Shown here: in pieces, positions 1 to 9,800 of the stretch | Position numbering within the stretch: the first letter of the stretch is position 1 | Layout: each line of letters starts with the position of its first letter | Assembly (NCBI GenBank): GCA_027858345.1 | Contig: JAQICX010000217.1 | Coordinates: 1 to 59,673 of the forward strand | Reading direction: 5' to 3' | From: Kiritimatiellia bacterium | GTDB taxonomy: Bacteria; Verrucomicrobiota; Kiritimatiellia; JAQICX01 | DNA length: 59,673 nt | Position numbers and translations under genes: made by a program | Notes under the pieces: model-generated | What the model was told of the DNA's origin: nothing | Seen by the model: only the letters and a program-made list of their open reading frames with translations | Databases searched by the model: none

Positions 1-236
1 AATTTTTCGGTTGAATGCCCTTTTCGGCGGGGTCACGGACCCCGACCCTACAGGTGCTAATACTGAAACCAAAGTTAAACTGTTGATTTGCAAGTAGTTT
101 GTAGGGTCGGGGTCCGTGCCCCCGCCTTTTAAATAAATTTTTCATAATTATCACCTGAAAAAGCAAAAAGTAGCACCTAATTCCTTGATTTAATTGACTG
201 AAACGCACATATTTATCTACAACCTAAAAATTAAGG
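1..236 (+). repeat. Nested-palindrome element, copy A (class alpha core)
   Basis: Left end carries TTTTTCGGTTGA (first bases probably lost at the window edge) and the right end is an imperfect match to the inverted form, AACCTAAAAATTAAGG. The core is a palindrome: GGCGGGGTCACGGACCCCG and CCCTACAG near 28-53 answered by GTAGGGTCGGGG and CCCCGCC near 101-127. No gene lies in it. See the finding on the modular element family. Confidence 0.85.
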
Positions 237-242
237 TAAAAA

Positions 243-574
243 CCCTTAATGTTTCGGTTGGTGATGTGAATGTTCATTTGGATCAATAAAATCAGGCTTT
301 GAATCTTTAATTTCTACCATTCAGGGTGATAATCGTTGACAAAAGTTACAAGTTGTTTGTTAATAGTGCCTTAAGTGAATTTGTAAAATTAATTTAAAAA
401 TACGCTTTGCGCATTGCATCCCGCTTTGCGGAACCAGCAAAGCTGGCATAAATTATAATAGAGCGAAGCGACTTCCTAACCTCGTAGAGAACCATTTACT
501 ATCAACTATAAACTATTTGAAAGAATGGCTTTCCAAAATTCAAAGAAAAAAATAACGCAACCGAAAAATTAAGG
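243..574 (-). repeat. Nested-palindrome element, copy B, tail to tail with copy A
   Basis: It begins CCTTAATGTTTCGGTTGG (reverse form of the family's right end) and ends CAACCGAAAAATTAAGG at 558-574, so it is inverted relative to copy A and only 6 bp from it. Its interior differs from other copies: the words CCCGCTTTGCGG and CCAGCAAAGCTGG, and four period-7 units of CCATTTA type near 493-520. There is no gene in 1-661. Confidence 0.75.
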
Positions 575-661
575 TTATTAATTGAACAGTGGAAATAAAG
601 CTTGAAAAGATTCAGAATTTATGGATAATGTTAGGCATTAACAATTTTTAAAGAGAATATA

Positions 662-1474
662 ATGATTGAGATAACCAGTTTTTCAAACTCACGACTAAAA
701 GAAGTAAATAAACTCAGGAAACGCAGGCACCGTGATCAAGCCGGACTCATGATTATTGAAGGCTATCGGGAACTTTCTCGGGCAATGGATGCAAAAATAA
801 TGATTCATGAGTTATATTATTGTCCAGAGTTATTTCAACAGCAGGAGATGGATGAAATAATTGACAAATGTGAGCAGAACAGAGTTCAGCTCTTCAAATG
901 TGACAAGGCAATATTTGAAAAGATATCATATAGGGATACACCTGATGGATTGCTTGCTTTGGCTCCTCAGATTTCAACTGCTATTGACATACTTGACCAA
1001 CTCAAAGAAAATGCTTTGATTGTTGTTGCGGAAGCAATCGAGAAGCCAGGGAACTTGGGAACAATTCTTCGTTCAGCAGATGGTGCAGGTGTCGATGCGG
1101 TTATTATATGCGACAAATGCACTGATATTAATAACCCTAATGTCATACGTGCAAGCACCGGAACTATCTTTTCGGTACCTGTAATTGAAACTTCTACTGA
1201 AAAGACTGTCAAATGGCTACATGAAAACAAGTTTACAGTTGTTGCCACCACGCCGCATACAGACAAGATATACACAGATATTGACATGACTGGTCCAACT
1301 GCAATAGTTGTCGGAACTGAAAAAGATGGTTTGTCGGATAAGTGGCTGAATCAGAATAATGCTGAGGTTAAAATTCCAATGCATGGCATTGCAGACTCTC
1401 TCAATGTCTCAACTGCCACAACAATCTTGCTTTATGAAGCTTTGAGGCAGAGGTCGATGCGCATTGAACAGTGA
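662..1474 (+). CDS. TrmH/SpoU-family RNA 2'-O-methyltransferase
   Basis: This 270-residue protein has the SpoU layout. Residues 1-100 form a substrate-binding N-terminal domain, starting ITSFSNSRLKEVNKLR. A SPOUT knot methyltransferase domain follows, with motif 1 at 127-137 (EKPGNLGTILR), an NPNVIRASTG stretch near 158-167 and the C-terminal SAM-binding NVSTATTILLYEALRQR. Members transfer a methyl group from SAM to a ribose 2'-OH in rRNA or tRNA in the cytoplasm. The exact target nucleotide cannot be read from sequence, so no gene symbol is given. The ATG at 662 follows AAAGAG at a suitable distance. The gene is monocistronic, with repeat elements on both sides. Confidence 0.9.
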   Translation: MIEITSFSNSRLKEVNKLRKRRHRDQAGLMIIEGYRELSRAMDAKIMIHELYYCPELFQQQEMDEIIDKCEQNRVQLFKCDKAIFEKISYRDTPDGLLALAPQISTAIDILDQLKENALIVVAEAIEKPGNLGTILRSADGAGVDAVIICDKCTDINNPNVIRASTGTIFSVPVIETSTEKTVKWLHENKFTVVATTPHTDKIYTDIDMTGPTAIVVGTEKDGLSDKWLNQNNAEVKIPMHGIADSLNVSTATTILLYEALRQRSMRIEQ

Positions 1475-1481
1475 GGACTTG

Positions 1482-1706
1482 CCTTAGTTTTTCGGTTGGA
1501 CAAGAAAAAATCTTTTTGAGTCAATAAAATAATGGAATGAATCTTAAAATTCCTCGGTTTTTGGTGATAAAAGGGAAAAACAAATTATTATGTCGATGAG
1601 GACATCGTCGCTCCCATTCCTGCAAGACAACGGTTGTTTGCATGCTGGGAGTCCAGGAATGCGGGATCCTCGTTCTCATAAAGTGTCTCAACCGAAAAAT
1701 TAAGAG
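1482..1706. repeat. Nested-palindrome element, copy C (class gamma core)
   Basis: Starts CCTTAGTTTTTCGGTTGG eight bases after the TrmH stop and ends CAACCGAAAAATTAAG. The core pairs GATGAGGACATCGTCGCTCCCA with TGGGAGTCC...GGGATCCTCGTTCTCAT; the second arm has diverged. Its position at the 3' end of the gene means it could also fold in the mRNA. The rest, 1707-1860, is AT-rich and may hold the promoter of the next gene (TATAAT near 1814), but no convincing -35 was found. Confidence 0.75.
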
Positions 1707-1872
1707 GATTTGGGCGGTTTACAAAAAATGATTGAGAAATCTTAAAAACTTTAAAAAAACAAATAAATAATCATTTTTAAGCTTTCATCGTTTAATTATT
1801 ATTGTATAATAATGTGTTTTGCTTTGGGATATTCCAAAGTTAGTTTTTTAATGTATATAATTGGAGGGAAAT

Positions 1873-2853
1873 ATGAACTTTTTTAAATGTGTTTCAAGTC
1901 TTGTTTTTATTTCAGGAACGATGCTGTTTGCTGCTGATGAACCAGGAACTACTAGTGTTGCAAAGTGGAAAGATGATAAAGCTTGTGCCTTTATTCTAAT
2001 GTTTGATGACAGTTTGAATTCTCATGTTAAAAACGTTTTACCGGAATTACAAAAACGAGGTTTTACAGGGAGTTTTTACACTACCCCTGGTGGATCTCAA
2101 TATAATTCTAACAGACAAAGCTGGGAAACAAAAATTCCAGAAGCTGGCTTTGAACTGGCGAATCATACGTTCACTCATAAAGGCGGAACAAGTAAAGCTG
2201 AAGTTGTGGAAGAAATTACATCAAGCAATGAGGTAATTCACAAAAACACGCCCAACTTACCTTGGCCCAGACTTGTTTCTTTTTGTAAACCGGGTGGACT
2301 AAAGAAAGAAAAATGGCCAATTGCAAAAGACGAATTAAACACATTGCTTGAGCAAAATAATTTAATTATTCGTCCAAGCTTTAGTGGTCGCGGAGCCCAA
2401 ATTGCTTTTAAAACAGGTGATCAGATGCTGGCTCATGTCGACAAGGCAGTGAACAACGGAAGCATGGAGTGTATCATATTTCACGGAGTTGGAGGCGAAT
2501 GGATATCCTGTCCTGTAAACGAATTCATCACATTACTGGATGGCCTTAAAGAACGCCAAGACAAAGTTTGGGTAACACAACACATGGCTGCTTATAAGTA
2601 CGCAACGGAAAGAGATGCTGCTTCAACAAAAGTTGTTAAAAACTCTTCAAATCAAATAGCTTTGCAGTTGACATCAAATGTTGACCCTAAATTGTACGAC
2701 CAGAGTCTAACATTAAAGACGGCCGTTCCTTCAACATGGAAAAAAGGCATCGTCAAGCAAGGAGATAATGTTACTGAAGTCGATGTGCAAAATGGTCATG
2801 TGCTCTACGATGCTCTTCCTGGAGATGAAATTATTACAATCACAATGAAATAA
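1873..2853 (+). CDS. Secreted polysaccharide deacetylase family protein (NodB fold)
   Basis: The start is placed at the ATG at 1873, because GGAGGG at 1863-1868 is an ideal ribosome site for it; an upstream in-frame TTG at 1861 would overlap that site. The 326-residue product starts with a signal peptide (MNFFKCVSSLVFISG, then cleavage near AAD). The NodB domain shows motif 1 in LMFDDSLNSH (the Asp pair) and motif 2 in ANHTFTH (the metal-binding His-x3-His). Family members remove acetyl groups from peptidoglycan or other N- or O-acetylated glycans, here outside the cytoplasm. The C-terminal ~80 residues look like a small beta domain. The substrate is unknown. Confidence 0.85.
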   Translation: MNFFKCVSSLVFISGTMLFAADEPGTTSVAKWKDDKACAFILMFDDSLNSHVKNVLPELQKRGFTGSFYTTPGGSQYNSNRQSWETKIPEAGFELANHTFTHKGGTSKAEVVEEITSSNEVIHKNTPNLPWPRLVSFCKPGGLKKEKWPIAKDELNTLLEQNNLIIRPSFSGRGAQIAFKTGDQMLAHVDKAVNNGSMECIIFHGVGGEWISCPVNEFITLLDGLKERQDKVWVTQHMAAYKYATERDAASTKVVKNSSNQIALQLTSNVDPKLYDQSLTLKTAVPSTWKKGIVKQGDNVTEVDVQNGHVLYDALPGDEIITITMK

Positions 2854-2875
2854 TAAAAGAGGAGCTGTTCGCGGA

Positions 2876-3310
2876 ATGAAGCAAAGAAATAACAGAACGG
2901 AACATCGGGTTCGACTAGAAATAAAGGCTAAAATCGGTTTGGAGACAGTTTCCCCTAATAAGGGAAAAACTGTCGCAAATACTGTAATGCCATGCATTAT
3001 TTCTGATATATCAATCGGAGGCGTGAAGATAGCGGTATTGAATTATAGTGTTGTGGACCCAAAAATGCATGTTCGTGTATATATAAACATTGGAAAATTT
3101 GGAAAAACACTCGAACTTACAGGGATTGTTCGTTGGCGACACATGGAGCCAGGCTCCCCTTCTCAGGTACTAGGAGTGGAATTTCTGGTTCCCAAGCGGA
3201 AAACGCTCAATCGCTGGCTTACATATGCAAATAATATAATAGACAACGCACCTCCTGAAGACTTGGCAGAAGACACATCCGAGTCTTGCCCTTGGGCCGG
3301 TATTGTGTGA
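2876..3310 (+). CDS. PilZ-domain protein
   Basis: A small 144-residue cytoplasmic protein with the PilZ c-di-GMP signature: an N-terminal RxxxR-like stretch (NRTEHRVRLEIKAKI) and the [DN]xSxxG motif as DISIGG near residue 43. The beta-barrel core runs to about residue 105 and ends in VRWRHMEPG. PilZ proteins bind cyclic di-GMP and act on motility, pili or exopolysaccharide. The gene lies 22 bp after the deacetylase with an AAGAGGAG site, so the two are probably co-transcribed; a c-di-GMP link to the cell-surface deacetylase is inference. The C-terminal 30 residues are acidic and unmatched. Confidence 0.85.
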   Translation: MKQRNNRTEHRVRLEIKAKIGLETVSPNKGKTVANTVMPCIISDISIGGVKIAVLNYSVVDPKMHVRVYINIGKFGKTLELTGIVRWRHMEPGSPSQVLGVEFLVPKRKTLNRWLTYANNIIDNAPPEDLAEDTSESCPWAGIV

Positions 3311-3328
3311 CATCCTGATCAGCAATTA

Positions 3329-3564
3329 GGGCTTAGGACTAACGACTCTCGACTTAGGACTAAAACCCACAAACCTGACTTTTTCATCGCAAACCACTTC
3401 ACTCCGTGCTACAGCCCTCCTCCTGGGAACGCCGAGCATGAAGGTCAAACTCGGCTTAATCAAAACATGAGGGGAAGCGAATTCCAGTATTTTGCCATTT
3501 ACTATTTACTATCCACCATCTACTGTTTACCATTAACCATTTACCATTTACTATCTACCATTTA
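3329..3564. repeat. Repeat block ending in a ten-unit heptamer array, at the 3' end of murA
   Basis: The left half shares long stretches with 5220-5433: TTAGGACTAAAACCCACAAA, ACCACTTCACTCCGTG, CAGCCCTCCTCCTGGGAACG and GGAAGCGAATTCCA. The right part, 3495-3564, is exactly ten 7-bp units of CCATTTA type (variants CTATTTA, CTATCCA, CCATCTA, CTGTTTA, CCATTAA). It stops two bases from the murA stop codon. Confidence 0.85.
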
Positions 3565-3565
3565 T

Positions 3566-4849
3566 CTATTGAATGCGGGTAATTCTGGCACCGAGTTGCT
3601 TGAGTTGTTCCTCGACATTCTCATATCCCCTATCGATGCACTCTGCATTACCAATATAGCTGGTTCCTTCTGCGGTAAGAGCTGCAATAACCAAGGCTAT
3701 ACCGGCACGAATATCCGGGCTGGACATGCACGTGGCACGTAGCTTTGCGGGACCACTCACAACAATTCTATGAGGATCGCACTGAACAATCTGCGCCCCC
3801 ATTGTGATAAGCCTATCAACAAAATACATTCTGCTCTCAAACATCTTTTCAAAAAACAAAACTGTTCCCTGAACCTGTGTTGCAAGCACAATTGCCACAC
3901 TCATGACATCAGATGGAAATGCCGGCCATATTCCATCATCAATCTTTGGAATTGAGTCACCAAAATCTTTCCGAACGCATAGCTGCTGATTGCCGGGAAT
4001 ATAGATGCTGTTGTCTGAAATTTTCCATTTCACACCTAGTTTAAAGAGTTGTTTTCCAAGAATTTTAAAATGCATAGGCTCAATATTATTAACCGTCAGT
4101 TCTCCCCCTGTTGCAAGGGATGCAGCCATAAAACTTGCTGCATAGATGTAGTCGGAAGAGACGTCAAATTCAGCACCATGAAGCTCTTTCACACCATTGA
4201 TAATGAGATAGTTTGTGCCGACACCAGAGATATCCGCCCCCATAGCCTTCAAAAGGTTGCAAAGATCCATCACATGTGGTTCACATGCTGCATTGAAAAT
4301 TGTTGTTCTACCTGGAGCAAAAACAGCTGCCATAACAATATTTTCAGTTGCTGTCACACTTGCTTCATCTAAAACCAGATCAGTTCCCGCAAATGCTTTT
4401 TGAGTAAATGTAAAAACATTGTTATCTGAAGAAAAGTCAATTCCGAGGGATTTGAATCCATCAAGATGTGTGTCTAAACGACGTTTACCAATAACATCGC
4501 CACCTGGAGGATATAGTTTGACCTCTCCAAATCTTGCTGACATAGGTCCGGCAAACAAAATTGATGATCTTGCATCTTTACATAATTCTTCAGAAAGGAT
4601 GCATTTATTAATGTTTGCAGCTTTTATGGAGACAATATGAGCTTTTTCATCAACCGAAACCTCTGCACCAACGTCTTCCAAGATTTTGAGCATTGTCAAA
4701 ACATCTTTGATGATTGGAACATTTCTTAGTATCACCTGTTCACTAGTAAGTATTGCGGCAGCAATCATTGGTAATGCTGCATTCTTGTTTCCAGGAACAT
4801 CTAATGTTCCTGTTATGGGTGCACCACCCTCTATTTTTAATTCTGACAT
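3566..4849 (-). CDS. murA: UDP-N-acetylglucosamine 1-carboxyvinyltransferase (MurA), Asp-type active site
   Basis: MurA transfers enolpyruvate from PEP to UDP-GlcNAc, the first committed step of peptidoglycan synthesis. At 427 residues it has the usual length. The UDP-GlcNAc contact PGNKNAALP places Lys22 and Asn23 as in E. coli, and the C-terminal barrel half is intact. In the flexible loop the sequence is YPPGGDVIGKRRLDTHL: residue 118 is Asp (GAT, 4496-4498) where most bacteria have the catalytic Cys attacked by fosfomycin. This variant is known from chlamydiae, mycobacteria and Borrelia and predicts intrinsic fosfomycin resistance. The start has AAAGGAAAT upstream. Confidence 0.95.
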   Translation of the reverse strand: MSELKIEGGAPITGTLDVPGNKNAALPMIAAAILTSEQVILRNVPIIKDVLTMLKILEDVGAEVSVDEKAHIVSIKAANINKCILSEELCKDARSSILFAGPMSARFGEVKLYPPGGDVIGKRRLDTHLDGFKSLGIDFSSDNNVFTFTQKAFAGTDLVLDEASVTATENIVMAAVFAPGRTTIFNAACEPHVMDLCNLLKAMGADISGVGTNYLIINGVKELHGAEFDVSSDYIYAASFMAASLATGGELTVNNIEPMHFKILGKQLFKLGVKWKISDNSIYIPGNQQLCVRKDFGDSIPKIDDGIWPAFPSDVMSVAIVLATQVQGTVLFFEKMFESRMYFVDRLITMGAQIVQCDPHRIVVSGPAKLRATCMSSPDIRAGIALVIAALTAEGTSYIGNAECIDRGYENVEEQLKQLGARITRIQ

Positions 4850-4872
4850 TTTATTTCCTTTAAATCATCTTA

Positions 4873-4955
4873 GAAGCAGGGCTTCTGTTTAATGGGCTTC
4901 GCCCGTTTAATGGTCATTTCATGACCGTTTAATCGAGGCAAAGCCTCTGTTTAAT
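4873..4955. repeat. Four tandem mini-hairpins, each closed by GTTTAAT
   Basis: Four different small palindromes (AGAAGCAGGGCTTCT, GGGCTTCGCCC, GGTCATTTCATGACC, GAGGCAAAGCCTC) are each followed by the same GTTTAAT (4887, 4905, 4927, 4949; spacing 18, 22 and 22 bp). The stems differ while the linker is constant. They lie just upstream of the murA start on the minus strand. Confidence 0.7.
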
Positions 4956-5433
4956 CGCACCTTCGTTGCTGTGTTTCCCCCGAGCCCACGGGACTCGGCT
5001 ACAGGGCTAATTCAACCATTAACCTGCAACTTTCACGCTGTAGCCGAGGTCAGCAGACCTCGGAACGTATTTCCCCGACCTCTGTCATGTGTGGCGTAGC
5101 TCAAAAAGTGAAGCCTTATTAGCTCGGCTACAGTCGGTCAGCGACCGACGCTACAGATGTTGTAGCTGCAAACTAAGCCTCGTTCTCAAAAGTTGAGCCC
5201 ATGAAGAAAAAGCGAGCTCTTAAAGACTTAGGACTCTGGACTCTGGACTAAAACCCACAAACCTGATTTTTCCATCGCAAACCACTTCACTCCGTGTTAC
5301 AGCCCTCCTCCTGGGAACGCTGAGCCCCAGCTCGGCAGCTCAACCTTTGTTCTTCTCGCCTTGCGTTTACGACCTAGGACTCTCGACTCAGGACTAAAAC
5401 AAAACATGAGCGGAAGCGAATTCCAATGTTTTA
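4956..5433. repeat. Repeat-word mosaic between murA and the YdjY-like gene
   Basis: No gene is visible. The DNA is made of dispersed words: the class beta arm CTGTAGCCGAGGTCAGCAG near 5038, GGTCAGCGACCGACGCTACAG near 5136, GGACTCTGGACTCTGGACTA near 5230, and the block shared with 3329-3494 (ACTAAAACCCACAAACCTGA, GCCCTCCTCCTGGGAACGC, GGAAGCGAATTCCA). Confidence 0.7.
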
Positions 5434-5489
5434 CTATTTACTATCCACCATTTACTATTGACCATTTCCTATTAACCATTTACTATTTA
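5434..5489. repeat. Eight-unit heptamer array carrying the stop codon of the next gene
   Basis: Exactly eight 7-bp units: CTATTTA, CTATCCA, CCATTTA, CTATTGA, CCATTTC, CTATTAA, CCATTTA, CTATTTA. The first three bases of the last unit (5483-5485) are, on the minus strand, the TAG stop of the YdjY-like protein. Confidence 0.9.
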
Positions 5490-6892
5490 ACGTTCATATT
5501 TGATTCCTCAAATATGTACAGAGTTGGATACTCTTTCATTATTGGTCTTATATAATTATAGACTTTGCTATACTGCATATTCTCTGGCACAAAGATTAGC
5601 AACACTTTAATTTCCGGATCTGAATTTGCATTAAGAACCTCTTTAAATTCTTTTAAATCCTTAACTGGAAACTCTTTAATTGTGATATTTGGGTCAATCT
5701 GGTTTTCAAGATATGTGGCAGTTGGTTTAATGACTTTAGCAGATACAACATTGTTGCTTTCACTAAGCCATAATTCACAGGGCTGGCTATATCTTTTTTT
5801 GCGAACTCTAAATTGCTCATTTGGAAGAAAAGTTCTATAAAATGGTTCATATTCAGCTGGCACATCAATTCTTATTCCATTTACACTTTCAATTTCCTGA
5901 AGCAAAGCTGCAACTTTTTTAATTGTACCGATAGAAAGGTTTTTGTCAAATTCCACCTTAACAAACGGATCGTGTCCATCTTCAACAACCTCAATCATCT
6001 GCTTTAAAAATGTATCAAGCGTCAAAGTGTTATAGTCAGCTGCGTTTGATTTCTTAACTTTATAGACAATATTGCCAAGACCATTTGTTGCAATGTTAAG
6101 GTCAAAATATTGCATTCTCTGTTTTCCATCAGTATATTCGGGACGCAAAACAATCTTGATTGGCGTTCCCTTTGGAGGTAACAACGGCCCAGAAGTCACA
6201 CTACCGTAAGCTGTCCCTTTTGAAACATTATCTGGTGTTGTCATTATACTTCCTGGTTCAGTATAGCTGGTTGCAATGCCATATGGATCCATGTAATCTG
6301 CCATCAAAACTTTCTTACTTTTATCATCAAAATCATCAACCATAACCGATCCAGTGAAAACTTGAGACAAACGATGCTCAGGCGTTTTCCCTGTTCTTGT
6401 ATATATAACAAAGTTTTTCATAGGCACTTCTTTTGGTTTTTTGGGATCCACCACAAAACTAAAAAGAACTCTTTCACCTTTGGGCCACAGTTGTCTATTC
6501 ATTGAGTCAACAGATTTGCCCGGGGTCATACCTAGAAATTTAAGTGCTTTTATTATGTCTGCTGGTCTGGCAAAGCTATATGCTAAAGCCTCATATCCAT
6601 GGGAACTCTTATCATATATTACAAACAACTCTGACGGTTCGCCAGATGTCAACTCTGTAATTTCTCCATCTATTACAATACTCTTATCTGCTTTGTCTGC
6701 AACTAAGCCCGGTAGAACAAGAAAATTTGAATTGTCTTTATACTTTTTCAGGTTCTTCTGATAATTACTTTTTGCACTAGCTCTATTAATTACAGACGCC
6801 GCACCAGCCGCGTCCTGACCATTAACAGACATTTGAACGAAACTAACTAATAAAATATAGATAAATGTTTTAACAAAACTAAACTGCTTCAC
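5483..6892 (-). CDS. Secreted YdjY-like domain protein, overlaps dnaE
   Basis: The GTG at 6892 is chosen as start: it gives a clean signal peptide (KTFIYILLVSFVQMSVNGQ), while an upstream in-frame extension to 6970 would put about 26 charged residues in front of it. The gene then overlaps the dnaE end by 14 bp, suggesting translational coupling. The ~469-residue product has a YdjY-like domain in its first third (LPGLVADKADKSIVIDG, and PADIIKALKFLGMTPGKSVD). A later section (DPFVKVEFDKNLSIGTIKKV) resembles ExbD/TolR periplasmic folds, but weakly. Function is unknown; it probably acts in the periplasm. Downstream it runs into the heptamer array. Confidence 0.75.
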   Translation of the reverse strand: MKQFSFVKTFIYILLVSFVQMSVNGQDAAGAASVINRASAKSNYQKNLKKYKDNSNFLVLPGLVADKADKSIVIDGEITELTSGEPSELFVIYDKSSHGYEALAYSFARPADIIKALKFLGMTPGKSVDSMNRQLWPKGERVLFSFVVDPKKPKEVPMKNFVIYTRTGKTPEHRLSQVFTGSVMVDDFDDKSKKVLMADYMDPYGIATSYTEPGSIMTTPDNVSKGTAYGSVTSGPLLPPKGTPIKIVLRPEYTDGKQRMQYFDLNIATNGLGNIVYKVKKSNAADYNTLTLDTFLKQMIEVVEDGHDPFVKVEFDKNLSIGTIKKVAALLQEIESVNGIRIDVPAEYEPFYRTFLPNEQFRVRKKRYSQPCELWLSESNNVVSAKVIKPTATYLENQIDPNITIKEFPVKDLKEFKEVLNANSDPEIKVLLIFVPENMQYSKVYNYIRPIMKEYPTLYIFEESNMNVK

Positions 6893-9800
6893 GTTTTTTA
6901 CCCCAACTTCTTCCTTGTTTTTTGGGTGGAGTTTTATCAACACTAACAAACACTCCTTGCTCACCCACAATATGTTTTAAATCACAAAATAACTCAGTCA
7001 TTGGTTCCACATAGCAAGATTGCTCGACAGACATAAAAATCTTTTCACCTGTTGGAATCATCAGGCATACACTTATAGGTACATTACCTGGATACAACTT
7101 TAGAATCGATTTAATTTTACGCAATGTTTCTTCAGAACCAAGAGCTGTCGGAACATGAAGAACCACTTCTTTTGTATATCTCTTTGGAACAATATCCATA
7201 GGAATAATTTCCTGAGCAACAATTTTAGGTTCCTCATCTCTTTCAGAAATATTACCAGTAATCATTATCGTAGCATCATTTTCCATAAAGTGACCAAAAT
7301 TCTCAAATGTTTCAGCAAAAACCAGAACTTCAATTGTCTTTTGAAGATCCTCAAGCTTCAGAATAACCCACGGGTTTCCATCTCTTGTAACCTTTTTGGT
7401 CATCAGCGTGATTAATCCACCTATTCTCACAAAATTCGTTGGTTTCTTTTCATAAATCTGCGAAATGGTAGACACCTGATATTTTTCAAGAACATTTTCA
7501 TACTGCACAAGAGGATGCCCAGTCATATATGCACCAAGCAACTCTCTTTCAGCAGCTAACATATCTGATTCTGCCCACTCGTCCATCTCTGGAAGCATCT
7601 CGTTCTCATCATCAGAACTATCTTCTGTCTTTCCATCAAGAAGATCAAAAAAGTTCGCCTGTCCCATGGTTTTATCTCTGAGTTTTTCAGCTGCACGGGC
7701 AACAGCAAACTCAATACCTTCAAACAGCTGTGCTCTATGAGCATCAAAGCAATCCATGGCACCTGAACGAATCAGACTTTCCATTGATTTCTTGTTGGCA
7801 ACCGAACTATCCAGCCTTGCACAAAAATCTATCAACCCCTTATATTGACCATTAGCTTCACGCTCGGCAACAATGGCATTGGCAACACCAATACCAACAT
7901 TCTTAATCCCTGCAAGTCCAAATCGAATGCCATCAGACTCCGGCCAGAAACGACATTTGCTTTGGTTAACACTTGGTGGCAAAACCGGAGTGCACATCTC
8001 TGATGCCTCAGCAATAAACCCAGGCAGCTTATCAGCATTGCCCATTTCACTTGATAGAATTGCAGCCATAAATGCTGCAGGATAGTTTGCCTTTAGATAT
8101 GCAGTTCTAAAACTTACAATACCATAACCAACCGAATGAGCTTTATTAAATCCATAACCAGCAAATTGTTCGATATTATCAAATATACTACCAGCAAGTT
8201 GATCACTGATATTGTTAGTTGCCTTACAGCCATCAACAAATTTTATACGCTCGGCAACCATTACCTCACGTTTTTTCTTCCCCATGGCACGACGCAGAAT
8301 ATCAGCTTCGCCCAGCGAGTAACCCGCCAGCACATTTGCAGCCTTCTGCACCTGTTCCTGATACACCATAACTCCATATGTATCAATCAAAATTGGTTCA
8401 AGCAATGGATGGTCATACTTCAATTCGGCTTTGCCGGTTTTTCTAGCAATATAATCAGGAAGCATTTCCATTGGTCCAGGACGATATAGAGCGATAACAG
8501 CAACAAGGTCTTCAATGTTGTTGATACCAATCTGCTTGATCAAGTCACGCATACCACCAGATTCAAGCTGGAACACACCAACAGTATCAGCTCTATTAAG
8601 CAAGTCATATGTAAGACCATCATTCATATCAAGTTTTTCAACATCAATATCAACGCCAGTCTGCTCCCTAATAATATCAATAGCTTCTTTAATAACCGTC
8701 AAAGTTTTCAGACCCAGAAAGTCCATCTTAAGAAACCCAATATCCTCAACTGGCTCTTTCGCATATTGAGTAACAGGCTCATTGTTTTTGTCTCGACTCA
8801 AAGGTACAATATTATGCAACGGCTGCTCGCCAATAACAACACCCGCAGCATGTACCCCCGGGTTTCGATATAACCCTTCCAAAACAGGGGCAAACTCCAT
8901 AATCTTCTGAAAATCAACATCGGCTTCAATGGCTTTCTTAAAATCAGGGGATGTCTCATAAGCCTTAGGCAGAGTCATTTTGGGATCTTCTGGAATCAGC
9001 TTGGAAAGCTCATTACACTTGGAATATGGAATATCAAGAATTTTGCCGACATCTCGAACAACCGTCTTTGCTCCAAGTGAACCAAAGGTAATGATCTGAG
9101 CAACATGGTCAGAACCATATTTGTTCTTAACATAGTCAATTACCTCACCACGTCGAGCCTGACAAAAGTCAATATCAAAGTCGGGAGGACTCACACGATC
9201 TGGATTCAAAAACCGTTCAAAAATCAATTTATACTTTAGAGGGTCAATAGATATAATTCCAAGAGCATAAGCAACTATACTGCCGCCACCTGAACCACGA
9301 CCCGGACCAACAGGAATATCCTGTGACAAAGCATATTGAATAAAATCGGCAACAACAAGAAAATAATTAACAAAACCAGTCTTCTTAATAATGCCAAACT
9401 CGTGATTAAAACGATTAAGAATTTCCTGTTCCCGTTCATCTTTTGGATTCTCTGGATCTTCAACATTATACAATTTTTTTATGCCATCAAAGGCAAGCTT
9501 TTTAAAATGTCCATCTTCTGTAAAACCTTCTGGTATGTCAGGAGGAGGAAAGTGCAGATCTTTTGCAGCCAGATACATAGGAATTTCAACATTACATCGC
9601 TCAGCAATCTCCATTGTGATATCCACAACCCCGGGAAACTCTTTAAAGGTTTCAGACATCTCCTCATATGATTTAACATAAAACTCGTCCGAGCTATATC
9701 GCATTCGTTTCTCATCAGAAAGCAGTTTACCCGTCTGAATACACAACAACGCATCATGAGCTTTTGCATGCTCCTTTTTGAGATAATGAGCATCATTTGT

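Noticed and set aside
967-1287. 106-codon minus-strand frame inside the TrmH gene
   Set aside because: Antisense shadow of a clear methyltransferase; no ribosome site or family features. The same applies to the other antisense frames within dnaE, murA, gspE, the FAD gene and the giant gene.
3495-3564. Heptamer and octamer arrays as a CRISPR array
   Set aside because: Units are contiguous 7- or 8-bp repeats with no unique spacers, and no cas gene is in the window.
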